Source: Syntrophaceae bacterium (GTDB lineage Bacteria > Desulfobacterota > Syntrophia > Syntrophales > Smithellaceae). From it: a stretch of 47,279 nucleotides of DNA. The notes beneath the pieces are model-generated. The model saw only the letters and a list, made by a program, of their open reading frames with translations. It had not been told where the DNA came from and did no database searches. A program made the position numbers and the translations under genes. The stretch covers positions 1 to 47,279 of the forward strand of contig PLGI01000131.1 in NCBI GenBank assembly GCA_003139775.1, read 5' to 3'. Positions 17,586 to 25,538 of this stretch are shown in pieces. Numbering within the stretch: position 1 is the stretch's first letter; each line of letters begins with the position of its first letter.

Positions 17586-18656
17586 TCAATTTATTTTGAA
17601 AAGATGAATATTCCCTCTTTTAAAAACAAGTCTATGCTCTGTTTGAATTGCATCTGCCATTATGCGATCGCAAGTAGCAAAATAATTGGAGTATGGTAAA
17701 TAAACAGCGTGATTTCTATCTCCTTGTTTACCACCCGATCTCTGATTTCCACGATATTGATTAAAATATGTGATTTTTGCTTGCCAGTATAAGCCAGGCA
17801 TTTGGCTCTTGACTATATTAAACGTTAGTTCAGTACCCCTTGCCAGGTCATTGAGATAATCCCTCTTCAGGTTTGGTTCTCCAGGAAAAATGAAATCTCG
17901 ATTGGCCATTAGCATCCACACCTTCTCACGCCCATATTTAAGATTCACATTCACGGTTATTCTATTTGCTGCATAACTGTATATTTCAGCTTTCTCCGAT
18001 GGAATATACTTTCGTCCTTGATAGATTTGTTTCGCTTGGGTTAATTTTAATTTCCTGTTTCTTACTTCATCAATAGGACAATTTATGATGTGATCTCTTA
18101 ATTTATCGATTTCGGAAGGAGAACTCTTAGTCCCTGAAAGCTCCATAAGATCTGCTTCTAAGTCCAAAACTTTATTTCGCATCTCCATTTCATCCCACCA
18201 CTTTCTTTGTTCAAACAGCCATGTTGTTTCACCTTGTTTTCGTTCCTCAACAGCCTTTTGCATGTTCTTTGCAGCGATATGATCAGAATCGAAGATCATT
18301 ATTCCAACTTTTCTATATTCAATAAATCTAAGGACTTCCTGATTAGTAATTATGGTTGGTTGATTGGCACTTATGATCCTAATATTTTTTATGGCATTCA
18401 AATAACTTTCTGAGAAGTTCAATGAAATATCGCCTTTCGTTCCGATAAGTTCAAGAAAATTGACAACTGATAATAAAATTCTAAAACGCCTATTCCCGAT
18501 TCTATCGCCAATTTCTTCGGCAATATTTTTACCGTGATTGTGATACTCTCTAAAAATATCTATTAATGCAGAGGTATCAAAATATATGAGAATTGGATTC
18601 TTAGTAACTTCATAGACACCTTCTTTTTCTGTTGGAGAAATTATGGTCCGTTTCAT
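17586..18656 (-). CDS. PIN-like domain protein, possible nuclease
   Basis: The protein has 356 residues. The start looks like a PIN domain: IYFDTSALIDIF with Asp27, then LLSVVNFLELIG with a conserved-type Glu near residue 68. The end holds HAVYLPYSNYFATCDRIMAD, the late PIN motif with Asp330. A long helical, lysine-rich middle (about residues 135-260) separates them, so this is a large split PIN rather than a short VapC toxin. PIN proteins are metal-dependent RNases; function here is inferred only from motifs. A GAGGAA site lies seven bases before the start. No antitoxin partner is next to it. The gene is more AT-rich than its neighbours and sits beside a MITE-like hairpin, suggesting transfer. 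Confidence 0.6.
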   Translation of the reverse strand: MKRTIISPTEKEGVYEVTKNPILIYFDTSALIDIFREYHNHGKNIAEEIGDRIGNRRFRILLSVVNFLELIGTKGDISLNFSESYLNAIKNIRIISANQPTIITNQEVLRFIEYRKVGIMIFDSDHIAAKNMQKAVEERKQGETTWLFEQRKWWDEMEMRNKVLDLEADLMELSGTKSSPSEIDKLRDHIINCPIDEVRNRKLKLTQAKQIYQGRKYIPSEKAEIYSYAANRITVNVNLKYGREKVWMLMANRDFIFPGEPNLKRDYLNDLARGTELTFNIVKSQMPGLYWQAKITYFNQYRGNQRSGGKQGDRNHAVYLPYSNYFATCDRIMADAIQTEHRLVFKRGNIHLFKIN

Positions 18657-18793
18657 AGTTAATTCCTCAAAACTGATTCAATTCTAAGTCCTATACTGAC
18701 CTACCCTCGAAACATGAACTAGGCGAATTCGGGGAACATAACACTTAATTATTCAACAAATTTTTGAATTATATGTCGTGTTTCCTTAATTTT

Positions 18794-19786
18794 TTAATAA
18801 TTTTTACGGGCAAGGATTGTTTCGCATTCGGTTGCCAAATCATTCAGCAGTTGAAGTCCGCTTACGTTATCGATTGCAATTAATAAATTCTCCAGACCGT
18901 TGCCAATGTGCCCAAGAAAGGCCGGCTTGTTTTTTTTGAGTCCAAGAAAGCCGTACGCTCCCAGCGCCTGCAAAAGCCTTTGCACGGAACCCATCCAGAA
19001 ATTATTTACAAATTCATCGCGGCTGTAAGCGGGATTCATGAGTTCATAATAAAAATTTATCAACTCGTTTCTTTCTTCATCATCAAAAGTAACGTAAGGA
19101 TCGCAAATCAGTGAGCCCAGATCATAAAAAAGACAGCCTTCACGCATGCCTTGGAAATCAAGCAAAACCGGCTTGCCGTTTTTAATCATGATATTCTGCG
19201 ATTGAAAATCGCGATGGATCAGACAAGGCGCTATATTTTGCAGGCGCGCGGAAAGCGCGTCCAATTCTTTCGTCAACTTCGCGGCGTCCGATGATGAAAG
19301 TTTTATTTTGCAAACTTCCCCGACGAGATTCTCCAGAAAATATTCATGCTCCCACTTATATAACCGGGGGCCATAACCTTCGGACAATTTCGCATCTGTG
19401 GGAATCGATTTCAGATCAAAGGAATGCAAACGGTAAATTTGAGTGAGTGCCTGAAAATAATAATCACGTCTTTCCTTCCAGGGCAAAAATCTTTGCGACC
19501 ACAAATCAACATCGCCTAAATCGGTGAGCAGAATAAAATGTCGTTTTATATCTTGCGCAATGATCCGCGGCACAGCAATGTCAAGGCCGGACAAAAACTT
19601 ATTAATGTCCGCCCAGTAAGCGTTTTCTGCCACTTCATTGCCGTAATGCATAAAAATGTAACTGGTTTTATCCGGCAGGCAAACCCGAAAAAAGCTGCGG
19701 TCGGAACCGCCTTTTTTGATCGTATCAAGTTTAAAATCCGCTTTGCCCAGATGTTCAGTTAAAAATTTCTGAATTTCTTTCTGCAT
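18794..19786 (-). CDS. amgK: N-acetylmuramate/N-acetylglucosamine kinase (AmgK-like)
   Basis: This is an aminoglycoside-phosphotransferase-fold kinase of 330 residues. It has the Brenner-type loop HRDFQSQN (His191, Asp193) and the metal-binding LLDFQGMREGCLFYDLGSL segment. That segment is close to AmgK, which phosphorylates MurNAc and GlcNAc at the anomeric carbon. Its gene follows the nucleotidyltransferase gene by 15 bases. That pairing is the hallmark of the AmgK-MurU route to UDP-MurNAc, which bypasses de novo synthesis. Without this context it would be called only an APH-family kinase. It is the last gene of the cluster before the AT-rich PIN gene. Confidence 0.8.
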   Translation of the reverse strand: MQKEIQKFLTEHLGKADFKLDTIKKGGSDRSFFRVCLPDKTSYIFMHYGNEVAENAYWADINKFLSGLDIAVPRIIAQDIKRHFILLTDLGDVDLWSQRFLPWKERRDYYFQALTQIYRLHSFDLKSIPTDAKLSEGYGPRLYKWEHEYFLENLVGEVCKIKLSSSDAAKLTKELDALSARLQNIAPCLIHRDFQSQNIMIKNGKPVLLDFQGMREGCLFYDLGSLICDPYVTFDDEERNELINFYYELMNPAYSRDEFVNNFWMGSVQRLLQALGAYGFLGLKKNKPAFLGHIGNGLENLLIAIDNVSGLQLLNDLATECETILARKNY

Positions 19787-19801
19787 GTTTCCTTTAAGTC
19801 T

Positions 19802-20518
19802 TTATCTTGCAGCATATTGATTCAATCGTTGATATTCTTCAACTGTGCCCAGATCATACCAGTTGCCGTCATCTATGACTACAGCTCCGACCGAACGCGG
19901 ATTTTCTTTTATCATCTCCACCAGCGGTAAAACGATTGATTCTATTTTGCCCGCCGTCAACCGTTTCAGGAAAGATTTTTCTACAATATAGATTCCAGCA
20001 AACAGGCAACTCTTAATGCCTTCATTTTTTAAAATATGCCGTATGTCACAGACGAAACCTTCTTTATCAACATTGACATTGAGCAAGGGACCGCGGCTGC
20101 GCAAGGCCAGTGTAACCTCCGTTTGCCCAGCAAAATGCTTATCTACTAGCGGCGCAATGGGCAAATTGGTGATAATGTCGCCGTTGTAAACGATAATGCG
20201 CTCATCATCGGCAATCAGGTCTTCAATGTTTTTGATGCCGCCAGCCGTATCGAGCAAAACCGGCTCATGCCGGAGCGTGATCGGAATACCTTGCCAGTTT
20301 CCTTCCGGGAACGCCTCGGCATATTTTTCAGCGCAGTGATGCGTATTGACAATAAACCTCTTCACGTCAATTGAATGCATATGCTCCATCGCATTCGTAA
20401 TGATCGGTCTGCCGCCGATTGGCAGTAATGGCTTGGGTATGTTTTCAGTCAGCGGCCTAAGCCTTGTTCCCAGCCCCGCACCCAATATAAATGCTGTGTT
20501 AATTTGTTTGCTTGCCAT
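19802..20518 (-). CDS. murU: MurNAc-1-phosphate uridylyltransferase (MurU-like)
   Basis: The 238 residues form a sugar-nucleotidyltransferase fold. The nucleotide loop GAGLGTRLRPLT starts at residue 13, and KPLLPIGGRPII and VYNGDIITNL (metal-binding Asp) follow. The length matches MurU and is shorter than typical GlmU or RmlA proteins with extra domains. The neighbouring AmgK-like kinase makes MurNAc-1-phosphate, the MurU substrate, and the AmpG-like permease gene starts the run. A hexose-1-phosphate nucleotidyltransferase for another sugar is the alternative. Confidence 0.8.
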   Translation of the reverse strand: MASKQINTAFILGAGLGTRLRPLTENIPKPLLPIGGRPIITNAMEHMHSIDVKRFIVNTHHCAEKYAEAFPEGNWQGIPITLRHEPVLLDTAGGIKNIEDLIADDERIIVYNGDIITNLPIAPLVDKHFAGQTEVTLALRSRGPLLNVNVDKEGFVCDIRHILKNEGIKSCLFAGIYIVEKSFLKRLTAGKIESIVLPLVEMIKENPRSVGAVVIDDGNWYDLGTVEEYQRLNQYAAR

Positions 20519-20557
20519 ATATTTTTTCGTCCATATTATTAGAATAGAACAGCCGGG

Positions 20558-21871
20558 CTAGCCCCGCGGTTCTTTCTTGAGCCTCTTCCCATATTCCGGA
20601 TCAATCTTCACTAAAGCCGCAACAATGAAACCCGGAATCGTTGTGATCAAAATCCAGATAAAGAAATTTTTATAGCCCAGTGTTTCCTGAATCCACCCGC
20701 TTCCCATCGCGGGGATCATCATGCCCAGCGCCATAATGCCCGTGCCTATCGCGTAAAATACAGTTTTATATTCGCCTTGCGAAACCATGATCATATACAT
20801 AGTGTAAGCCGTAAAGCCAAATCCATATCCAAATTGCTCCAGCGCCACGGCGGAACCGACAAACCATAAACTCTGAGGCAGAGCCTGGGATAGATACACA
20901 AAAATCAAATCCGGCAGGTGCATGATCAGCACCATCGGCCACAACCATAATTTCAATCCTTTTTTATAAACGACATAGCCGCCCAAAAGCCCGCCCAGCA
21001 TCAGCGCTATAACACCGACCGTACCATAGATAATGCCCACTTCCGCTGTCGTTAGACCCAATCCGCCTTTGCCGCGGGGATCGAGCAAAAACGGCGCGAC
21101 CATTTTCACTAATTGCGCCTCGGCAAAACGGTAAAACAGAAAAAAACAGATGATGATAAGAATATCCTTACGACGGAAAAACAAGGTCAGAATGCGGAAA
21201 TATTCCGCTAGAAAATTTTTTGATTTATCCCACGGTGCGCTAATGTCCGCGGCAGGCTTGGGCAAAACAAAAAAGTGATAGATGAATAAAGCCAGAAAAA
21301 CTGCCGCCGCACCGATAAAGGCCAGCGACCAGGCGCGCGCCACAGGATAGCCGTAGTTTTCCAGCACACCGGCCATAATCACCAGTCCGCCTTTGGCGGC
21401 AATAGTGGCGACACGGTAAAAAATAACGCGCACACCGACAAACGCCGCCTGCTGCGGTGTATCGAGCGCCAGCATGTAATAACCGTCAGCGGCAATATCA
21501 TGCGTGGCGGAACTAAACGCCATAATCCAAAACATGGCTAAAGAGTAGCGCACAAAATTAGCAGCAGGCAGAGTCAGCGCGACACAGGCCAGCGACGCAC
21601 CGATGGCGAGCTGCATCGTCAGTATCCAGAAACGCTTGGTGCGGAAAATATCAACAAACGGGCTCCAGAGGGGTTTGATTACCCAGGGAAGGTAAAGCCA
21701 GCTGGTGTAAAGAGCGATTTGCGTGTTGGAGAGCCCCAGTCGTTTATATAAAACAACACTCACCGTCATGGCAATCATGTAGGGAATGCCTTCGGCCAAA
21801 TAGATGGTCGGCACCCAGAACCAGGGGTTCCGCTCCGCATTCTCCGTTGTTTCTGTTTTTATTTCGGACAT
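20558..21871 (-). CDS. ampG: AmpG-like muropeptide permease (MFS)
   Basis: The 437-residue protein has about twelve predicted transmembrane helices. It carries AmpG/PAT-family features near the start: YLAEGIPYMIAMTVSVVLYK, then GLSNTQIALYTSWLYLPW and KPLWSPFVD. SSATHDIAADGYYM in the middle is also typical of the family. AmpG imports GlcNAc-anhydroMurNAc peptides using the proton gradient. It lies 39 bases upstream of murU on the same strand, as expected for a peptidoglycan recycling operon. Confidence 0.85.
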   Translation of the reverse strand: MSEIKTETTENAERNPWFWVPTIYLAEGIPYMIAMTVSVVLYKRLGLSNTQIALYTSWLYLPWVIKPLWSPFVDIFRTKRFWILTMQLAIGASLACVALTLPAANFVRYSLAMFWIMAFSSATHDIAADGYYMLALDTPQQAAFVGVRVIFYRVATIAAKGGLVIMAGVLENYGYPVARAWSLAFIGAAAVFLALFIYHFFVLPKPAADISAPWDKSKNFLAEYFRILTLFFRRKDILIIICFFLFYRFAEAQLVKMVAPFLLDPRGKGGLGLTTAEVGIIYGTVGVIALMLGGLLGGYVVYKKGLKLWLWPMVLIMHLPDLIFVYLSQALPQSLWFVGSAVALEQFGYGFGFTAYTMYMIMVSQGEYKTVFYAIGTGIMALGMMIPAMGSGWIQETLGYKNFFIWILITTIPGFIVAALVKIDPEYGKRLKKEPRG

Positions 21872-21956
21872 AGTTTAAAAATATTTCTTTTAAAATTTTT
21901 CACTAATTAACTATCGTCTTGTACTCTCAATAAAACTTAATCATGCGAAATCACCA

Positions 21957-22051
21957 GTCGTCATACCGGCGAAGGCCGGTATACAGAACTTACCAATGAT
22001 ACTGGATTCCCGCCTGCGTAACCTGAAGGTCATCTGCGACGGGAATGACAG
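21957..22051. repeat. Intergenic palindromic repeat of the ATTCCCGC/GCGGGAAT type
   Basis: Contains CATACCGGCGAAGGCCGGTAT (a perfect-arm hairpin) and GGATTCCCGCCTGCG ... CGACGGGAATGACA. Inside the second loop lies TAACCTGAAGGTCA at 22019-22032, the nested module. Together with the next repeat it fills the 327-bp gap between ampG and the SpoIID gene; no gene is seen there. Confidence 0.65.
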
Positions 22052-22063
22052 AAATGAAAATCA

Positions 22064-22241
22064 GTCCCACGTCGCTACGCTCCAGGGATATCCCCATGTG
22101 CTTTGCACAGTGGACAATTCAACTTACGCTTCGAACTTCGCAATGCTCGTTCTTAGCGAGTTTCATTGATTCGACTAACCAATTTCAACATGTGACCTTT
22201 AGGTTATGCACTTCGTTTTTGAAATTGGAGTCTCATTATAT
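22064..22241 (-). repeat. Palindromic repeat copy F, overlapping the SpoIID gene end
   Basis: Read on the minus strand it begins AATGAGACTCCAATTTC. The first hairpin loop holds TAACCTAAAGGTCA (22193-22206). GGTTAGTCGAATC and a second GAAACTCGC unit follow. The SpoIID frame runs into its first 40 bases. Confidence 0.75.
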
Positions 22242-23560
22242 AATTTTTTTATCTGTGCTCCGGTAAAGTAATGAGCTAATATTTCCTCGACCTTAAATCC
22301 TTTGGATGCCATGACGGCCGCGCCAATCTGGCACAAGCCCACGCCATGCCCCCAGCCGCCGCCGGACAAGATGAAACGACTAATCTCTCCGGTTGTCGCT
22401 CGCTCTACAGAAACAACAAAAGCGCTGCTTAAAAGGTGGCTCTCCGATAGACAACGGCGGATTTCCAATTCTTTACCGATGATCACCGTTCGTTGGGAAC
22501 CTTCAATCTTCAATTTATAAATTCTTCCGGAAGGACCCCGCTCTAAGGGAATCAGATTTTGCAATGTGCCAACATTAATGCCCGATTTTTTCCGAATTAT
22601 TTCTTCCAGATCCTGCCTTTTGTAAATGACCTGCCAACGATAGAAATCAGGCGTTTCCTGATCAAACGCGGGCAGAATCTTGCTAAGCAATTCTTTGTCT
22701 GTTGTATCGCAATAAGCGTGCGGCCTGCCGGTAAGCCAGCATTCAGCTTGGGCCTCCGATTGAATAAGGGGATGTTGTTGAACATCGTCGGTAATACTTC
22801 GCAGATAGTCCGGAGATTTGTCCTCCCATGCCGTGGAAAAAATTTCCGTTTGACCTCCGCAGGATTTGTAGTAGCGGGCATCGCAAATTTCTCCGGCATA
22901 AACAAGAAAAAATCCGCGAGTATCCTTTACTGCCGTATGGACATTTTTCGAAATTATTCTTGTTATCCCCTGATAGCGCTGACAGTGGTCATCCGCGCAA
23001 ACATCAAATCCCCTATGATCATTGACATCGTGCCAGATAATTATTTCATTTTCCGTTGATTGAGAATCATTAGCGGCGGTGGCATTTATTTTTTTTCGCA
23101 AAAGCATCGCAACGAGCCAACTGCGGGCGGTTATAGCTTGCGCCTTTAAAAATTCCAGCGGAGCTGCGGCGGACATTTCCGAAGAGATAACACTTTCCAG
23201 GTAATCTTCCAGAGTGATTTCATTGATGAAATTAAAAGAGGAATCGGAACCGGCGGACAAAAATAAATTGCCGCGAAATGATTGCTCCTGGTTTCTTTGC
23301 CAGTGAAAATCAATACCGATTTTTACATCAAATACGGTAAAACTCGCTCCTTCCGTGGCTGAAAGTAAAATTTCTTTTTGCCTCAGGATTTTTTTTCCTG
23401 AAGAATCGATTAGCCCAACAAGCCATTGATCAGCCCTAACGGTAAATTGACCGTCTATGACACGGCCGTCAGGCAGGAGAAATCGTCCGTTTAAAGCTAT
23501 ATGAGCTTCGTTATAGTTTTGCAGGAGGGCGACTTTAATTTTAGGTTCACTATTAATCAT
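22199..23560 (-). CDS. SpoIID/LytB-domain protein (peptidoglycan-degrading type)
   Basis: The 453-residue protein has the SpoIID/LytB core: SSEMSAAAPLEFLKAQAITARSW (catalytic-type Glu in the helix), YYKSCGGQTEIFSTAWEDK and the C-terminal GGGWGHGVGLCQIGA. SpoIID enzymes cut glycan strands stripped of stem peptides, and LytB enhances amidases. No signal peptide is visible at the start at 23560, and the ribosome site is weak, so an undetected upstream start or a cytosolic role is possible. The last residues (NETPISKTKCIT) are encoded by a repeat element, and the stop TAA comes from the nested module in its loop. It lies upstream of ampG-murU-amgK on the same strand. Confidence 0.85.
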   Translation of the reverse strand: MINSEPKIKVALLQNYNEAHIALNGRFLLPDGRVIDGQFTVRADQWLVGLIDSSGKKILRQKEILLSATEGASFTVFDVKIGIDFHWQRNQEQSFRGNLFLSAGSDSSFNFINEITLEDYLESVISSEMSAAAPLEFLKAQAITARSWLVAMLLRKKINATAANDSQSTENEIIIWHDVNDHRGFDVCADDHCQRYQGITRIISKNVHTAVKDTRGFFLVYAGEICDARYYKSCGGQTEIFSTAWEDKSPDYLRSITDDVQQHPLIQSEAQAECWLTGRPHAYCDTTDKELLSKILPAFDQETPDFYRWQVIYKRQDLEEIIRKKSGINVGTLQNLIPLERGPSGRIYKLKIEGSQRTVIIGKELEIRRCLSESHLLSSAFVVSVERATTGEISRFILSGGGWGHGVGLCQIGAAVMASKGFKVEEILAHYFTGAQIKKLYNETPISKTKCIT

Positions 23561-23600
23561 TATTAGTTTTTTATGAGCAAAAACCTAAGAAGTCAAGAAA

Positions 23601-23756
23601 GTTATCCCCAAAGCAAGCTTTGGGGGATAGTTCGACTAATGCTTCCTAATAGTTAGAGATTCTCAAATCCCACGTCGCTTCGCTCCCGGGATAATTCGAC
23701 TAGCGCTTCAAACTTCATCCCAACTCGTTGGGATTCGTTTTCAGCGAGTCTCATTA
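23601..23756 (-). repeat. Palindromic repeat copy G
   Basis: Read on the minus strand: AATGAGACTCGCTGAAAACGA, a TCCCAACGAGTTGGGA hairpin, CTAGTCGAATTATCCC, GGAGCGAAGCGACGTGGG, then TTAGTCGAACTATCCCC and CAAAGCTTGCTTTG. It occupies the divergent gap between the SpoIID and MinD-like genes. Confidence 0.75.
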
Positions 23757-23822
23757 TCTTAATGCTTGAATATCACTAATTTATCATGTATGACTTTCAA
23801 AAAAGTCAATAATGGATAATTT

Positions 23823-24743
23823 ATGGCTCATATCTGGCCAATTGGAGGAGGCAAAGGGGGATCGGGCAAAAGTTTTCTGGCCAGTTCTCTGGGACGCCTT
23901 CTGGCAAAGTCGGGTAAAAAAACCCTCCTGATTGATCTCGATCTGGGCGCTGCGAATCTGCACACAATGGTAGGTGTCCCTTATCCGGAAAAATGTTTTT
24001 CCGATTTCGTCACAAAAAAAATACCTGTTCTGGAAGACACTGTTCTGGGAACTCCTTTTCCCAATCTTTTTTTAATCAGCGGCGCTCACGACAATCTGGA
24101 TATTGCCAATCTCCCCTATGATAAGAAAATAAAAACCTTACGGGCCATAGCCAAACTGCAATACGAATATATTCTGCTGGATCTGGGAGCCGGCACCGCT
24201 TTTAACACTCTTGATTTTTTCCTGGCTTCACGAAACGGCATATTCATTACCACGCCGGAACCTACTTCCATTGAAAATGTTTACCGGCTTATGCGCGCCA
24301 TTTATTTTCGCCGGATTCGTCATTATTTTTCCGCGACCGACTTCAAGGCGCTGGAAAAAAAGGCCCGGCAGCAATCAGGGGATGACTCTTTTAACAAACC
24401 GGAGCATATTATTTCTATTGTTAAAAAAGAATATCCGGAAAAATACATGCTGATTAAAAAAGATTTCAACTCTTTTTGCTTCAAACTTATTCTTAACCAA
24501 TTGCGCAAGCAGGATAATACCGATTTAGGAATGCAGATATGCAAGATTATCAAAAAGCATCTGGGCATTAATGTTATTTTTACCGGCAACATCGCCTATG
24601 ACGAACATGTTCACGACGCCATCTGTCAACGGGTGTGTTTTTTAGATCGTTATCCCCACACGCGCGCCGCTAATGATCTGCGCGAGTTGAACAGTAAAAT
24701 GAGTGATTCCTTAGGTGAGCAACTTATGCTTAACTATCTTTAA
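23823..24743 (+). CDS. MinD/ParA-family ATPase (FleN/MinD-like)
   Basis: This 306-residue P-loop ATPase has the deviant Walker A GGGKGGSGKS (residues 8-17) and LLIDLDLGAANLH as the second signature. LLDLGAGTAFNTLDF follows as Walker B/A-prime. No C-terminal MinD amphipathic helix is obvious, and no ParB or MinE/MinC partner lies beside it. These ATPases position structures such as division sites, flagella or cargo. The next gene, 19 bases downstream on the same strand, encodes a J-like/HTH protein and may be its partner (inference). The start has no clear ribosome site. Confidence 0.82.
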   Translation: MAHIWPIGGGKGGSGKSFLASSLGRLLAKSGKKTLLIDLDLGAANLHTMVGVPYPEKCFSDFVTKKIPVLEDTVLGTPFPNLFLISGAHDNLDIANLPYDKKIKTLRAIAKLQYEYILLDLGAGTAFNTLDFFLASRNGIFITTPEPTSIENVYRLMRAIYFRRIRHYFSATDFKALEKKARQQSGDDSFNKPEHIISIVKKEYPEKYMLIKKDFNSFCFKLILNQLRKQDNTDLGMQICKIIKKHLGINVIFTGNIAYDEHVHDAICQRVCFLDRYPHTRAANDLRELNSKMSDSLGEQLMLNYL

Positions 24744-24762
24744 AATGTGATTGAGGCCGTGG

Positions 24763-25413
24763 ATGGAAAAAGATTTCGCCCAGTTGAATTATTACGAAAT
24801 GCTGGATATTAAACCGGACGCAACAGCTCTGGAAATTCGCAGCGCTTACAATTCCGCATTGCAGATTTATCAATCCGATTCTCTGGCTAGTTATTCTTTT
24901 TTTTCGCCGAAAGAAAGAAAAGAAATTATTACACTTCTGGAAAAAGCTTACTTTACGCTCATCAATGAAAAAGAAAAGGAAAGCTATGACAACGAACTTA
25001 TCCGGTTGGGAATTATCGATTCTACGGAAAAAAACGCGGCTGTTAAAGGTCCTGTCAGTATTTTTGATATTAACCGGCAGAGGGATACATCCGGTATGCT
25101 GAAGACTCATAACGCTGAATTAAAAGCAAAAGTTTCTCAAAATCAGCGCATCAGAGAAATTCTTTCCCAACAGAAGATTAGTGGCGCTGACCTTAAGGCC
25201 ATTAGAAATGAATTGGGTGTGGCTATTGAAAATATTCATCAAGAAACAAAAATCCGTATAGATTATTTAAACGGCATAGAGGAAAATAACATAGATAAAT
25301 TGCCGGCGGCAGTTTATCTCAAAGGCTTCATTAAAGCCTACTTAAAATGCCTCTGTATTGAACCGGCGGATGAGATCAGCGCTCGTTACATGAGCGGTTT
25401 GGCTCGCAATTGA
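24763..25413 (+). CDS. J-domain-like protein with RodZ-type HTH region
   Basis: Translation most likely starts at ATG 24763, six bases after GAGG (24753-24756), giving 216 residues. The first 75 residues resemble a J domain (NYYEMLDIKPDATALEIRSA ... SYDNELIRLG), but the diagnostic HPD tripeptide is missing, so stimulation of DnaK is unlikely. Residues about 140-210 resemble the HTH_25/RodZ N-terminal helix-turn-helix (LGVAIENIHQETKIRIDYLN then LPAAVYLKGFIKAYLK). No transmembrane helix is present, unlike RodZ. The pair with the MinD-like ATPase suggests a shared cell-positioning or cytoskeletal role, not proven. Confidence 0.7.
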   Translation: MEKDFAQLNYYEMLDIKPDATALEIRSAYNSALQIYQSDSLASYSFFSPKERKEIITLLEKAYFTLINEKEKESYDNELIRLGIIDSTEKNAAVKGPVSIFDINRQRDTSGMLKTHNAELKAKVSQNQRIREILSQQKISGADLKAIRNELGVAIENIHQETKIRIDYLNGIEENNIDKLPAAVYLKGFIKAYLKCLCIEPADEISARYMSGLARN

Positions 25414-25450
25414 ATTTATTTGGCAACAAGAATTAACTATCAAGATTTCA

Positions 25451-25479
25451 TTGACATACAAGAATAGATGGCCTATAAT
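25451..25479 (+). promoter_or_regulatory. Consensus sigma-70 promoter of the delta-60 lipoprotein gene
   Basis: TTGACA (25451-25456) and TATAAT (25474-25479) are both perfect and lie exactly 17 bases apart. The untranslated leader would be about 50 bases. The match predicts strong constitutive transcription. Confidence 0.85.
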
Positions 25480-25538
25480 TCGCTAATACCTAAAAATGTC
25501 TTATCAAATTTATTAATCAGTTCCTAAGGGAGATGGCA

